This document shows positions 17,152 through 24,994 of a stretch of DNA of 44,674 nucleotides, piece after piece. The notes under the pieces were generated by a model. That model was not told the origin of the DNA. It saw nothing but the letters and a program-made list of their open reading frames with translations, and did not search any database. Each line of letters opens with the position of its first letter. Positions within the stretch are counted from its first letter, which is position 1. This stretch comes from CAVTND01 sp963735955 (GTDB lineage Bacteria; Pseudomonadota; Gammaproteobacteria; Burkholderiales; Burkholderiaceae_F), in the NCBI GenBank assembly GCA_963735955.1, contig CAVTND010000021.1, forward strand, positions 1 to 44,674, given 5' to 3'. Both the position numbers and the translations under genes were made by a program.

Positions 17152-17356
17152 ATGAGCGAGGATGCACTGCTGGTTCACCGCTTCCCGACCGTCGCCCCCA
17201 AGTCCCGCGATCTGCACGCGACGCTCGCCACGATGCAGCGCAATCGCGGAGTCGAGTTGGGTCCGGTTCACACCGAACTTGCCAGTGCGCACTGTGACGG
17301 CGATCCATCCGGTGTGCGCGCTGGTGATCGCGGTTTACGGGAGCACACCGCGGTGA
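17152..17356 (+). CDS. Possible small gene coupled to the PACE transporter (frame uncertain)
   Basis: ATG at 17152 has a good GGAGGAA box at 7 nt and opens MSEDALLVHRFPTVAPKSRD and so on. In the starting frame it would run straight into the transporter gene as an N-terminal extension of 67 residues unlike the family. If one base is dropped near 17285 it would instead end at TGA 17354-17356, overlapping the transporter GTG by 4 nt (GTGA), a typical coupled junction. I do not recognise the product. Either reading is possible. Confidence 0.35.
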
Positions 17357-17790
17357 GTACGCGGCCGGTTGCCTTGCGCGACACTCACGAACGGCTGATC
17401 CAGACGCTGTGGTTCGAAGGCATCGGCATCGTACTCGTGAGCCCGCTGTACGGATTGGTCGTCGGGGCATCGATACAAGAATCCGCGCTCCTGCTGCTGG
17501 CGGTGTCGCTGGTGATGATGGCGTGGGCGGCATGCTTCAACACGGCGTTCGATTGGTTGGAGGCCCGCAAGGCGCGACGCTGCGCCAGCGCGCGACCGCC
17601 GCGTTGGCGCATCGTCCACGCCATTCTGTTCGAAACGACTTCGACGATTGTCACCTGCCCGCTGATCGTTGCTCTAACTGATCTGAGCTGGACCGAGGCA
17701 CTGGCCGCCGATCTGATGCTGACGCTGACGTACGTGCTCTATGGCTACGTCTTCCATCTGGCTTTCGATCGACTGCGGCCGGTGCATTGA
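17353..17790 (+). CDS. PACE-family multidrug efflux transporter
   Basis: GTG at 17353 gives 145 residues, the normal family length (AceI is 144); longer starts are judged unlikely for that reason. The protein has four membrane helices arranged as two bacterial-transmembrane-pair repeats: DTHERLIQTLWFEGIGIVLV with the conserved R-x-x-H/E type start, MAWAACFNTAFDWLE closing the first pair, then RWRIVHAILFETTSTIV and the final AADLMLTLTYVLYGYVFHLAF. The acidic residue in LWFEGIG matches the Glu needed for proton-coupled transport in AceI. Substrates in the family are chlorhexidine-like biocides and polyamines. Confidence 0.88.
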   Translation: MSTRPVALRDTHERLIQTLWFEGIGIVLVSPLYGLVVGASIQESALLLLAVSLVMMAWAACFNTAFDWLEARKARRCASARPPRWRIVHAILFETTSTIVTCPLIVALTDLSWTEALAADLMLTLTYVLYGYVFHLAFDRLRPVH

Positions 17791-17920
17791 TGTCTGTGGT
17801 CCCGGGCCAGTTTTGCGATTCGCATGCCGACCGCGCAAGAACGGTCGCAAGGCGGCCGTCCCCGGGCCCGCAACTCGAAGACCGCCACGCGCGGCGTCCT
17901 CGGCAGCGTCATGACGCAGT

Positions 17921-18405
17921 CGTGCGTGGGGTCGACGGCGTGAATATTCCGCACGCAGAGTGTGGTGAACCCTGCTGCAGACCGCAGGCGGCAGGGCCAA
18001 GATGACGTCGAGTAGGCAATAGCAGCGGCTCCATGCACCGATTAACGCGAGTACTTCTTGTTGCAATGGCTGCGGCGCTTGTCGCAAAGGCGGCAGCGAC
18101 GATCGTCACTGCCGCACGCGGTCGCCGGAGTCCGTTGCTTGTCGCCTTTTTTCGTCCGTTTTCGATTCATCCGATAGAGGCCGCGAATTTGCGCCCAAGC
18201 CCGGAGGCCACAATGGCTCATGCATTGCAATTGCACCGGGAATACCGCCGGACACTCGGCGGAGTCCGCACAGCGATCCGCGCCATCTTGAGCGCGGTGA
18301 CCGCCGAACACACGCTGGCGCTGCGCGCGGCCACAAAAGCGGCGTTACCGCGGCAGAGCCTGGCCGAGGTACGCGCCATGTATGTGTCACCGCAGGAGCC
18401 GCGCC
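17921..18405 (+). repeat. Inverted dispersed repeat, copy A (partner 35791-36254)
   Basis: About 480 bp highly similar to the reverse complement of 35791-36254. Similarity begins upstream of the encoded protein (GAATATTCCGCACGCAGAG, then GACCGCAGGCGGCAGGGCCA) and stops a few bases past the conserved CCGCAGGAGCC. The conservation of the leader as well as the gene suggests the unit moved or duplicated as a block. No terminal inverted repeats or target duplications are apparent. Confidence 0.8.
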
Positions 18406-18449
18406 AGGAAGACGACGCTGTCGCACAGAGCACGAAGTCCGAATCTTGA
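18033..18449 (+). CDS. Hypothetical protein of repeated unit, copy A
   Basis: A 138-residue product from ATG 18033, without a clear Shine-Dalgarno. It starts with a hydrophobic segment (VLLVAMAAALVAKAAATIV), then FFRPFSIHPIEAANLRPSPE, and a helical body ending in AALPRQSLAEVRAMYVSPQE, shared with copy B. After about 18405 the sequence departs from copy B and adds a copy-specific tail (DDAVAQSTKSES). Relative to copy B it has an insertion of several residues in the hydrophobic segment. I do not recognise the family; it looks like a small membrane-anchored helical protein. Confidence 0.6.
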   Translation: MHRLTRVLLVAMAAALVAKAAATIVTAARGRRSPLLVAFFRPFSIHPIEAANLRPSPEATMAHALQLHREYRRTLGGVRTAIRAILSAVTAEHTLALRAATKAALPRQSLAEVRAMYVSPQEPRQEDDAVAQSTKSES

Positions 18450-18550
18450 TACGACGGGCGGAAGGCCTGGAACGCTCGCGGAACGCACCTCTGTGTACGG
18501 TTCATCCCTGAGCAATGGCCGTTCGATCTGACTAGATCCGGGAGATTCAA

Positions 18551-18877
18551 GTGAACAGACTTCAGCTGCTCTCATTGTCGCTGACCGCAGTTCTGGCCGG
18601 ATCTGTGCACGCTCAAGGGTGTTCGGGCGGCAGCGATGGCGGGATGGACGCCACCGGCAACCAGTGCAGCACGCTTGATGAGGTCGCGGCCTTCACGACC
18701 GGTTCGGCAATCACCGCGCCGAAACAAATCGCCAAAATGGGCAGCGTTCGGGCCTCGGCCTCGGCAGCGCACCCTGCGATTCGTTTGTCGAAGGCGTCGA
18801 GTCAAGATTCGGTGCCGACTGCCATGGCCCGCCTTGATGGCAAAGGTTCTTCGTTGCAAGTCAACCCGGCTAGATAA
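18551..18877 (+). CDS. Small exported protein, Ser/Ala-rich
   Basis: GTG at 18551 follows GGGAG at about 7 nt; 108 residues with a signal peptide (LQLLSLSLTAVLAGSVHAQG). The mature part starts CSGGSDGGMDATGNQCSTLDEV and becomes Ser/Ala-rich. Its 3' third overlaps, on the other strand, the truncated S-formylglutathione hydrolase gene, so the C-terminal residues (from about 95) are probably a read-through into that remnant and not native sequence. No family recognised. Confidence 0.5.
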   Translation: MNRLQLLSLSLTAVLAGSVHAQGCSGGSDGGMDATGNQCSTLDEVAAFTTGSAITAPKQIAKMGSVRASASAAHPAIRLSKASSQDSVPTAMARLDGKGSSLQVNPAR

Positions 18878-19026
18878 AAGAGCGCCGGCACCTCGGCGCC
18901 AATTGCCTGGGGCGGCCGATAGACGCCGAACCGCATCGGCAGTCCGATCGCCGTCGAATCGTGGCGATAGAAGCCCTGGACGGCTCCCCAGCACGCGTGC
19001 TCGCTCAGGACTGTGAGTGTCGACAC
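18790..19026 (-). pseudogene. fghA: S-formylglutathione hydrolase, N-terminal fragment
   Basis: From GTG 19026 the frame reads LTVLSEHACWGAVQGFYRHD, STAIGLPMRFGVYRPPQAIG and VPALFYLAGLTCNEE, the characteristic N-terminus of S-formylglutathione hydrolase (esterase D). It then loses one base near 18838 (CNEE should be followed by TFAIKAG) and family similarity ends within about 10 residues, so the catalytic Ser-Asp-His part is missing. An intact protein would be about 280 residues. No formaldehyde dehydrogenase is nearby. It is a relic cut by the neighbouring rearrangements. Confidence 0.8.
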
Positions 19027-19038
19027 CGTCAGTGAGAC

Positions 19039-19072
19039 GGTCAGACGGAATGCAGCCGTCGACCGCGTTCAG
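19039..19072 (-). pseudogene. uvrD-like helicase scrap R1
   Basis: The 34 bases match 43913-43946 at 31 positions by eye and, on the minus strand, encode LNAVDGCIPSD as in the helicase at the right end of the window. It sits directly upstream of the fghA fragment start. Nothing else of the helicase is here. Confidence 0.6.
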
Positions 19073-19124
19073 GCGCAGTCGTCCGGATTCGTCGCAAAGA
19101 CGGTCTGCGTCACGTGCCGCTGAC

Positions 19125-19956
19125 TCAATTCCGCTTTTCGGTCGCGCGGCGCTGACGATCCTCGAGCTGCTTGGGATCGAACCGATTGTGCCGGGGGTCG
19201 ACAGGTGCGCCGCCCGATCCGAATCGCCGTTGCGGACTCTGTTGAAGCGTGCGGATCTCGTCGATCGGCGGCGCATAGTTCGGCATGCGTGCGCGTGCGA
19301 ACGACTGGCCGCTGCGTTCGACGAGCACGACGGTGAGCCCGGCGCGCGCCTCGTCCTCCGGCGCGGGAGCGAGGACGGAGCGGAATCCGACCTTGATCCG
19401 TGCGTCCGGCGCAAACTGAATCCAGTCGCCGATCTGCGGCGGTGCGCCCTTCCCAACGCGTTCTCCGGCGCGGAGATGCTGCGCGCCTTCGTTGTCGAGC
19501 AGGTCGCTTACCGCCGCATCGTCGATCGGGATCGCCAGTACCTTGCCGAGTCGGAGCTGAAGCGCCAGCTCGGTCGGGGGAAAAGGCCCGCCGCAACCGT
19601 CGATGGTCGGATCGCAGACCGGCGGCAGCGCGCATTTCTGCCCCGGCATGCAGCCCTGAGGCAGGGCCATCGCGATGCATGAGGCGCGGCTGCAGACGGC
19701 TACCGCCAATTCGCGCCAGCGGCCGGACTCACCGATCCTCGGCTGATCGACGATGACGTCGCCGATGCAGGTGATCGGGCGGCTGTAGCGCGAGATGCTG
19801 CCGCTGTATTCACGGCAGATCGCGTTGAACGAGCAGGATGTGTTGTTGCAGACCCTCAGCCGCGGACGCGGCCCCGGACCCGGCCCGAGCGGCGGTTCGA
19901 GTCCTGCCGGTCCGCAGGTGGCGTACCAGTACCGCTACGAACAAGAAGACCTTCAT
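19125..19956 (-). CDS. Cys-rich exported protein of unknown function (one frame break)
   Basis: ATG at 19956 follows GAGGAGG at 9 nt. The first ten residues (MKVFLFVAVL) start a signal peptide; near 19932 one extra base must be removed, after which the protein reads WYATCGPAGLEPPLGPGPGP and on to the stop at 19125, about 276 residues. The N-terminal half has eleven Cys (for example VCNNTSCSFNAIC, RPITCIGD, GCMPGQKC, VCDPTIDGCGG); the C-terminal half is Cys-free (WIQFAPDARIKVGFRSVLAP, LTVVLVERSGQSFARARMP). It lies downstream of the PASTA-repeat gene on the same strand, possibly in one unit. Family not recognised. Confidence 0.6.
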
Positions 19957-20095
19957 CCCGCCGCGCCTCCTCAGTTGATCGGTAAGTCAGCCGATTCCGG
20001 GCGGAGCCTACGCGGGCCCGAAAGTCCATCGAGCGCTGCATTCGAGCGCGTTTTCCCGCCCTTTCAGCACATCTACCGTCGCCGTTACCTTGCGA

Positions 20096-20136
20096 CCTCG
20101 AACTCGGCCGTGGTGCCGGCGGAGAGGTCGGACGGG
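20096..20136 (-). pseudogene. uvrD-like helicase scrap R2
   Basis: The 41 bases match 43883-43923 at about 36 positions and, on the minus strand, encode SDLSAGTTAEFE against SDLSTGTTAELE in the helicase. It overlaps scrap R1 on the parent gene by about 11 bases, but here the order of the two pieces is reversed relative to the parent, so one insertion into a single copy cannot explain them. Confidence 0.6.
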
Positions 20137-20190
20137 CTCGGCGATGAAGTCGAACAGGCGGTCGCTGCCGTGCGGCCAGGAGCGGCCGAC

Positions 20191-21975
20191 TCAAATCTGG
20201 AAGTCGACGCTGGCCGGTCGCTCAATTGCGGTCGGCCGGGACTCGGACGGGTCGCGCGGTGTGCCCGTGATTTCCGTCGCATGTTCCTTCACCACCACGC
20301 TCTTGTACTTGAGCAGCGCCAGGACGGTGGCTTCACCGAGCGCGACAAGATCGATCCGGCCCTCGCGCGCGGCAAGGGTCGCGCTTTGAACGTCTGCAAC
20401 GATCTCGAGCACCAGCTCCAGCGGCGGCAGCGAGCTCCCCGCCACACGTGTGTCGAGGACAAGGTGCGAGGTTGATGCGATGTTGTGCCGCTCGACTTTG
20501 AGGAGCATCGGTGGTGGCCCCCGCGTCAGCGCACTCAGCTGGACCGCTCTGTGCATTGCGGGCACCTGTACCCACCCTTGTGCGAGCACGTCGAGAATGT
20601 CAACGTCGAGCGCGCGGTTCAGCTCGTCTGCCGCGCCTTCAGCGGCGGCGCCGCGTAGTCGCTCGAAGACTCGCGCAACGGCGGATTCGTCCCTGCTTTG
20701 TTCGAACAGCGCCCGCTCGACGTCATCGCCGCTGACCTCGATCGGCGCGTGCAGCCTGACCTGCTGCTGATGGTAATCGCTCGAATGCTCGATCGAGATC
20801 CCCGCGGCGCGCGAAAGAGGCGCCAGCGCAATCGTTGTTGCGGCGGGAACGAGCCGTGCAGCGCATCGGATTTCAGGCGACGTGCCGGTCTCTGAGAGGC
20901 CGCTGGCGTCGGATTCGGCCGGCCGCTGATCGACTGGCTGCTGATCGACTGGCTGCTGATCGACTGGCTGCTGATCGACTGGCTGCTGATCGACTGGCTG
21001 CTGATCGACTGGCTGCTGATCGACTGGCTGCTGATCGACTGGCTGCTGATCGACTGGCTGCTGATCGACTGGCTGCTGATCGACTGGCTGCTGATCGACT
21101 GGCTGCTGATCGACGGGCTGCTGATCGACTGGCTGCTGATCGACGGGCTGCTGATCGACCGGCTGCTGACGTTGAGGAAGCGTTGGCGGCGGCGCGCTTT
21201 CGCCAACCGCCAGCTGCCTGCGTAGCATCCGCTGACGCATCAGGACTGTGCCGGCCCACAGCCCGAACAAAACGCCAGCGCCGAAGATGAGCGCAGCGAT
21301 GGCCACGAATGCGGTCGGAAATTGACCGCGTGCTCCGGGCGGATCGATTGGCTCCTGAGGCGGCAAAGGGACGGCCGTCGCCGTGGGAGCAAGGCTCGTT
21401 GCGGGCAACGGCGCAGACGAGGCTGCCGCCGCAGTAGCAGGCGCCGTGACCGGATTGATTGGCTCTTGAGGCGGCAAAGGTGCGGCCGTCGTGCCGGGCG
21501 CAGGCGCGGACGTGGCAGCAGCCGCAGTGGCCGGCGCCGTGACCGGACTCGTGCTCGCAGCGCCGGCAAGCGAGCCGTCCGATACCTGCAGGATGACCGT
21601 GCTCCCTGGGCGGCCGAGAGCGGCGGGTGCAGGTTCCTGCGCAAGCACCTCACCCGCCGGGGCCGCGCTGGCCGTTTCAATTCGTTCGACCTTGAACTTG
21701 GCCAGCGCGCGGGCAGCGTCCGTGTAGCTGCGGCCGATCACGTGCGGTATCGACTGGTTCTGGGGCGCGGAAGCCGGACTACCGGCAGCGCCGGACTTGG
21801 ACTGCGTCGACGCTTTGGGTCGCGGTGCTTTCTTGGCCTCGCGGCAAGCACCGCGGCCCCGTACATACTCGCGCACCTCGGGCGAAAGCGAGTCGCACGC
21901 GGGCTGCGCTGTGGCCGCGGTCGCGCCGAGCAGCAACGCCGCGCACACCAGCCATGAGATCCTGCCTTGCTTCAT
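20191..21975 (-). CDS. PASTA-domain membrane protein with (QQPVD)16 repeat
   Basis: ATG at 21975 with GGAGGG; 594 residues. In order: signal peptide (ISWLVCAALLLGATAATAQ), a Cys-containing short domain, one PASTA domain (IPHVIGRSYTDAARALAKFK to RPGSTVILQVSDG, about 77-133), two copies of a Pro/Ala-rich linker (PLPPQEPI-x-P), a membrane helix (AFVAIAALIFGAGVLFGLWAG, near 225), sixteen QQPVD units, and a C-terminal helical domain of about 240 residues of unknown type. PASTA domains bind peptidoglycan-like ligands and usually belong to kinases or PBPs; here no kinase is attached. With a cleaved signal the N-terminal part is periplasmic and the repeat region cytoplasmic. Confidence 0.75.
   Translation of the reverse strand: MKQGRISWLVCAALLLGATAATAQPACDSLSPEVREYVRGRGACREAKKAPRPKASTQSKSGAAGSPASAPQNQSIPHVIGRSYTDAARALAKFKVERIETASAAPAGEVLAQEPAPAALGRPGSTVILQVSDGSLAGAASTSPVTAPATAAAATSAPAPGTTAAPLPPQEPINPVTAPATAAAASSAPLPATSLAPTATAVPLPPQEPIDPPGARGQFPTAFVAIAALIFGAGVLFGLWAGTVLMRQRMLRRQLAVGESAPPPTLPQRQQPVDQQPVDQQPVDQQPVDQQPVDQQPVDQQPVDQQPVDQQPVDQQPVDQQPVDQQPVDQQPVDQQPVDQQPVDQQPVDQRPAESDASGLSETGTSPEIRCAARLVPAATTIALAPLSRAAGISIEHSSDYHQQQVRLHAPIEVSGDDVERALFEQSRDESAVARVFERLRGAAAEGAADELNRALDVDILDVLAQGWVQVPAMHRAVQLSALTRGPPPMLLKVERHNIASTSHLVLDTRVAGSSLPPLELVLEIVADVQSATLAAREGRIDLVALGEATVLALLKYKSVVVKEHATEITGTPRDPSESRPTAIERPASVDFQI
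20926..21170. repeat. Tandem array, sixteen 15-bp units (coding)
   Basis: The unit CTGATCGACTGGCTG repeats sixteen times without spacers; three units vary at one base (GACGGG or GACCGG). In the gene it encodes the pentapeptide QQPVD. The near identity of units points to recent slippage expansion, so the copy number should vary between strains. All frames through it stay open, which creates misleading long open frames on both strands. Confidence 0.95.
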
Positions 21976-22204
21976 GGCCCTCCGTCGGTTGCGTGCAGGA
22001 AATTAGCGGACCTCGGCGAGGTCACGCTCGGCAATTGTCCCGCTTACAGCGACCAGGTCAACACGTCGAAACGCGACGGTCACGACGCCTCTACGACCAC
22101 ATGTGCCGCATCCAGCCGGTTTGACGGGTCAAGCGGCATCGTGAAAGCTAGATCCACAAGCCCCGCAGCCGGCTGAGCGACCGCCATCTCGAATCCGAAT
22201 TGTT
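21976..22204. other. No confident gene; possible coding remnant
   Basis: Rightward, one frame stays open from about 21998 to the stop at 22174 with a protein-like composition (GNCPAYSDQVNTSKRDGHD, then TCAASSRFDGSSGIVKARS) but lacks a plausible start. It may be the tail of a deleted exported protein. Nothing else was seen before the repeated operator region. Confidence 0.3.
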
Positions 22205-22214
22205 CGGATTCACA

Positions 22215-22284
22215 TTCCGGATTGGCCGACTATGGATTCCGGATCTGCCGCTGCTATTTTCCGGATTAGCCGGCTACAATCCGG
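22215..22284 (+). promoter_or_regulatory. Repeated TTCCGGAT boxes and palindromic promoter of the ATPase gene
   Basis: Three TTCCGGAT boxes occur in about 60 bp, the last leading into CCGGATT (22261-22267) and AATCCGG (22278-22284), perfect inverted repeats around AGCCGGCT, itself a palindrome. TACAAT at 22275-22280 is a good -10 inside the palindrome, and the ATG of the ATPase gene lies 35 nt downstream. A regulator binding the palindrome would block the promoter. Whether the ATPase family autoregulates is not known to me. Confidence 0.5.
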
Positions 22285-22314
22285 CACCGAAATCGTCCCG
22301 CCCACGGCGAGCGC

Positions 22315-22697
22315 ATGGCCAAGCCCACCGTTTATGCCCGAGGCATTCGCGCCCGGATCGCAGAGGCGCTGAAGGACACCCCGTCGTACTGGTCAACGGG
22401 CCGCGTCAGGCCGGCAAGACGACGCTGATACGGCAGTACGCGTCGGATCGCCGTCCCTACCTGACGCTCGACGACAGCGCCACCTTGAACGCCGAGCGCG
22501 ACGATCCGCAGGGTTTCATCCGGCGGCTGGATACCGTGGTGATCGATGAAGTGCAGCGAGTACCGGAGCTGCTGCTGGCGATCAAGCTCGCCGTCGATCG
22601 GGACCGGCGTCCCGGGCGATTCCTGATCACCGGGTCGGCGGACGTGATGGCTCTGCCCCGAGTGGCGGACTCACTGGCCGGGCGCATCGAGGTGCTG
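22315..22697 (+). pseudogene. AAA_14/DUF4143-type ATPase, truncated and frameshifted
   Basis: ATG at 22315 opens PTVYARGIRARIAEALKDTP; one base is missing near 22383 (a C-run), after which VVLVNGPRQAGKTTLIRQYA carries the Walker A motif, followed by YLTLDDSATLNAERDDPQGF, the Walker B region TVVIDEVQRVPELLLAIK, and FLITGSADVMALPRVADSLA. The protein stops matching after GRIEVL; the remaining about 250 residues, including the DUF4143 domain, are absent. The break is followed immediately by a uvrD scrap. Intact members are about 400 residues and occur as mobile orphan ATPases in many bacteria. Confidence 0.8.
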
Positions 22698-22729
22698 TCA
22701 CCACCGGCGGACCTCCGGCGGCAGCGGCC

Positions 22730-22845
22730 GACTCGTTCGCCGCCACCGGCCAGCTCCGTCGCTCGAACTTCTCCGCCAATTGCTCCGGAATGAATCGCGT
22801 CCGCGACGCGTAGACGTGCCGGTCGTCGCTGGCGCCCTGCTGGTG
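22730..22845 (-). pseudogene. uvrD-like helicase scrap R3 (C-terminal end)
   Basis: These 116 bases align without gaps to 43687-43802, about 103 identical by eye. On the minus strand they encode HQQGASDDRHVYASRTRFIP followed by a tail matching the helicase C-terminus (KFERRSWPVAANES). The differences are spread out, so it comes from a related but not identical gene. It abuts the truncated AAA ATPase. Confidence 0.8.
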
Positions 22846-23052
22846 AATCCAGCAACCAAGCGCTAGCGCGGGCGCAGGCAGACACCATGCGCTCGCAGCA
22901 CACGACGTAAGACCACCAGAGCTTCGCGCTCATCGTGCGATCCTACCTAGTCGGCTTGTTCGCGCGGCACAAGCGGCGCAGACTGCTCTGGCGATCAAGT
23001 CGACGGATCGCTCAATCAGCGTCGACCCAAAAGAGAAGAAGGAGAACGGTCT

Positions 23053-23472
23053 ATGCGCCTGCTCTTCGTTTCCCTCGCCGCTGCCGCGGCCGTAGCAATA
23101 TTTCCGGTAGCTCATGCCCAGAGTCCGAAAGGCGACGCGTGGGACATCACGTCGCAAATGGAGATGCCAGGCATGCCGACGGCCATGCCGGCCACCACCC
23201 AGCGCGTTTGTACCGCCAAGGAACAGCCGCCATTTCGGGCCCGCGAAGGCTGTCGGATCACCGACCAACAAAAACTACCGAATGGGTGGAGTTGGAAGAT
23301 GGTTTGCAATGACGGCTCCACAGCCGACGGCAAAATGAGCTACCAAGGGATGGAGGCGTGGAGCGGCGTGATGAACATGAAAATGAAAGAGGGCGCGATG
23401 AGTATGAAGCTGGCCGGCAAGCGTGTCGGCGAATGCGACGCCGCTGCCAGTACCGGCGCGCCCAAGAAGTAG
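23053..23472 (+). CDS. DUF3617 family exported protein
   Basis: ATG at 23053 follows AAGGAGAA at about 8 nt; 139 residues with a signal peptide (LLFVSLAAAAAVAIFPVAHA). The mature protein has the family layout: DAWDITSQMEMPGMPTAMPA near the start, a central Cys (TQRVCTAKE), CRITDQQKLPNGWSWKMVC, then MEAWSGVMNMKMKEGAMSMK and the closing GKRVGECD. DUF3617 proteins are periplasmic, function unknown. The Met-rich stretches could bind metal, but that is speculation. Confidence 0.88.
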   Translation: MRLLFVSLAAAAAVAIFPVAHAQSPKGDAWDITSQMEMPGMPTAMPATTQRVCTAKEQPPFRAREGCRITDQQKLPNGWSWKMVCNDGSTADGKMSYQGMEAWSGVMNMKMKEGAMSMKLAGKRVGECDAAASTGAPKK

Positions 23473-23609
23473 CCTTGCCGATAGGGACCCTTGCGCCAGC
23501 CGCGATACCGCTTCTAGCGGACGTTCGAAGAGGCGAATCGTGACCTGAAGAATTTTCTCCACTAACGACGTCGAGACGATGCACGCTTAACCGAGAGGAG
23601 CTGTGCCCA

Positions 23610-23957
23610 ATGAGTACTACGCGACATGATCAGAGCACCATCCTTTCGCAAGCTGTCGAGCACGGAAACACTGTTTACCTGGCCGGCATCTTGGCGAAAG
23701 ACTTGAATAAGGATGTCAGGGGGCAGACTCAGGAGGTCCTCGAGGAAATCGATCGGTTGCTCGCCAAATGCGGTTCGAGCAAGTCAAAACTAATTCAGTG
23801 CCATATCTGGGTGACGGACATACGCAACCGGGCGCCGATGAACGAGGTGTGGACCGATTGGCTAGACAAGAACAACCTTCCAGCGCGCGCATGCGTCGAG
23901 GCCAAACTCGCTGATCCCAAGGCTTTGGTCGAGATAATGGTCATCGCGGCGAAGTAG
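23610..23957 (+). CDS. RidA family protein (YjgF/UK114)
   Basis: ATG at 23610 has GAGGAG upstream; 115 residues, a normal length. The pattern fits: SQAVEHGNTVYLAGILAKDL at the start, QTQEVLEEIDRLLAKCGSSK in the middle, IQCHIWVTDIRNRAPMNEVW, and the C-terminal LPARACVEAKLADPKALVEI with the Arg that contacts the substrate carboxylate in RidA. RidA hydrolyses reactive enamine/imine intermediates released by PLP enzymes; paralogues also have other roles. It lies 17 nt upstream of the NHL lipoprotein gene and the two are probably co-transcribed. Confidence 0.92.
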   Translation: MSTTRHDQSTILSQAVEHGNTVYLAGILAKDLNKDVRGQTQEVLEEIDRLLAKCGSSKSKLIQCHIWVTDIRNRAPMNEVWTDWLDKNNLPARACVEAKLADPKALVEIMVIAAK

Positions 23958-23974
23958 CCGCAAAGGACGTAGAG

Positions 23975-24971
23975 ATGAGAGCTCTTCTGCTTGGCTTCTT
24001 GGCCTTTGCATTGAGCGCCTGCGCGACCATGCAGGTGGGCGGTCCAACAGTGTCGATACTTACCGATCTCGATCCGGCGAGTACGGACCGCACGGTGATC
24101 GTGGAGAGCATCACTGCAGATCGCAGCGGCGTGCTTTATCTCCCCGATCGGGTCACCGGAAACATTCTGCGCGTCGATCCCAAGTCGCCGAAAGCGGTTG
24201 TTGTCGGCAACATCGCGGCGCGTGAGATCGAGGGCAAAAAAGTCAATGCCGATCCTTCGGGCGTCGCGTTTGATTCTCAGGGCGATCTTTTCGTCGCGGT
24301 CGGTCCGTTCCGTGAAGTCATGCGCATCCGCGGTGCTGAGCTCAACCCGGCGAAGCCGGGATTGGCGCAGACCTTTGCGACAGGGACCGCTGGCGCTAAT
24401 GGCATCGCCTTTGACGGGCGAGGGAAATCTTTTCGTCAGCGGCGCCGCCAGCGGAATCGTCTATCGCATCGGTCCGAATGGCGGCGTAGCCGAAGCCGCG
24501 GTGCAAATCGATAAGTACGTGCGTACGCTTCCCGACGGCAAGTTCCAGCAGCAGACAGTCGCCAACGGTGTCGCGTTCGATGCCAACAATGTGCTGTATG
24601 TCGCCGACAGCGCGCGCGGCGCGATTTGGAAGGTTGTGATCGGCCCCGATGGCAAAGGCGGTAAACCGGTGCTGCTGGCTCAGAGTCCGCTGCTTGAAGG
24701 AGCCGATGGTCTGGCCTTTGATCGCACTGGCACGCTCTGGGTTGTCGCCAATGAACTGAATGCCATCGTTACGGTGAAGTCGTCTGGACAAGTGCAGCAG
24801 ATCGCAAGGAACGGCAGCCAGGGACCGTTGGAATTCCCGTCGGCAATCGTCTTTGTTGGCGACCGTGGTTATGTTTCAAACTACGACACACCACGGCGCG
24901 ATAACTTGGACGCCAACGGGCTTACCGCTCGCGATGGCATCGGAGCTTCCATCGTTCTGATCGCACCTTAG
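23975..24971 (+). CDS. NHL/SMP-30-like beta-propeller lipoprotein (one frame break)
   Basis: ATG at 23975 opens a lipoprotein signal with lipobox LSAC (MRALLLGFLAFALSACATMQ). The rest forms repeated propeller blades: ESITADRSGVLYLPDRVTG, ADPSGVAFDSQGDLFVAVG, NGIAFDGEGNLFVSGAASG (after repair), ANGVAFDANNVLYVADSARG, DGLAFDRTGTLWVVANELNA. Near 24421 one extra G in a G-run breaks the frame; with it removed the product is about 331 residues. SMP-30/gluconolactonase-like proteins often hydrolyse lactones, and NHL propellers bind ligands; which applies here is open. Confidence 0.85.
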
Positions 24972-24994
24972 GCGGCCGCGTAGCGGTGACGTTC

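Noticed and set aside
20926..21170. CRISPR array
   Set aside because: The units are 15 bp with no spacers and encode an in-frame pentapeptide; there are no cas genes.
20873..21290. Long open frames on both strands through the repeat array
   Set aside because: They arise because a 15-bp repeat without stops keeps every frame open; only the frame with signal peptide, PASTA and membrane helix is credible.
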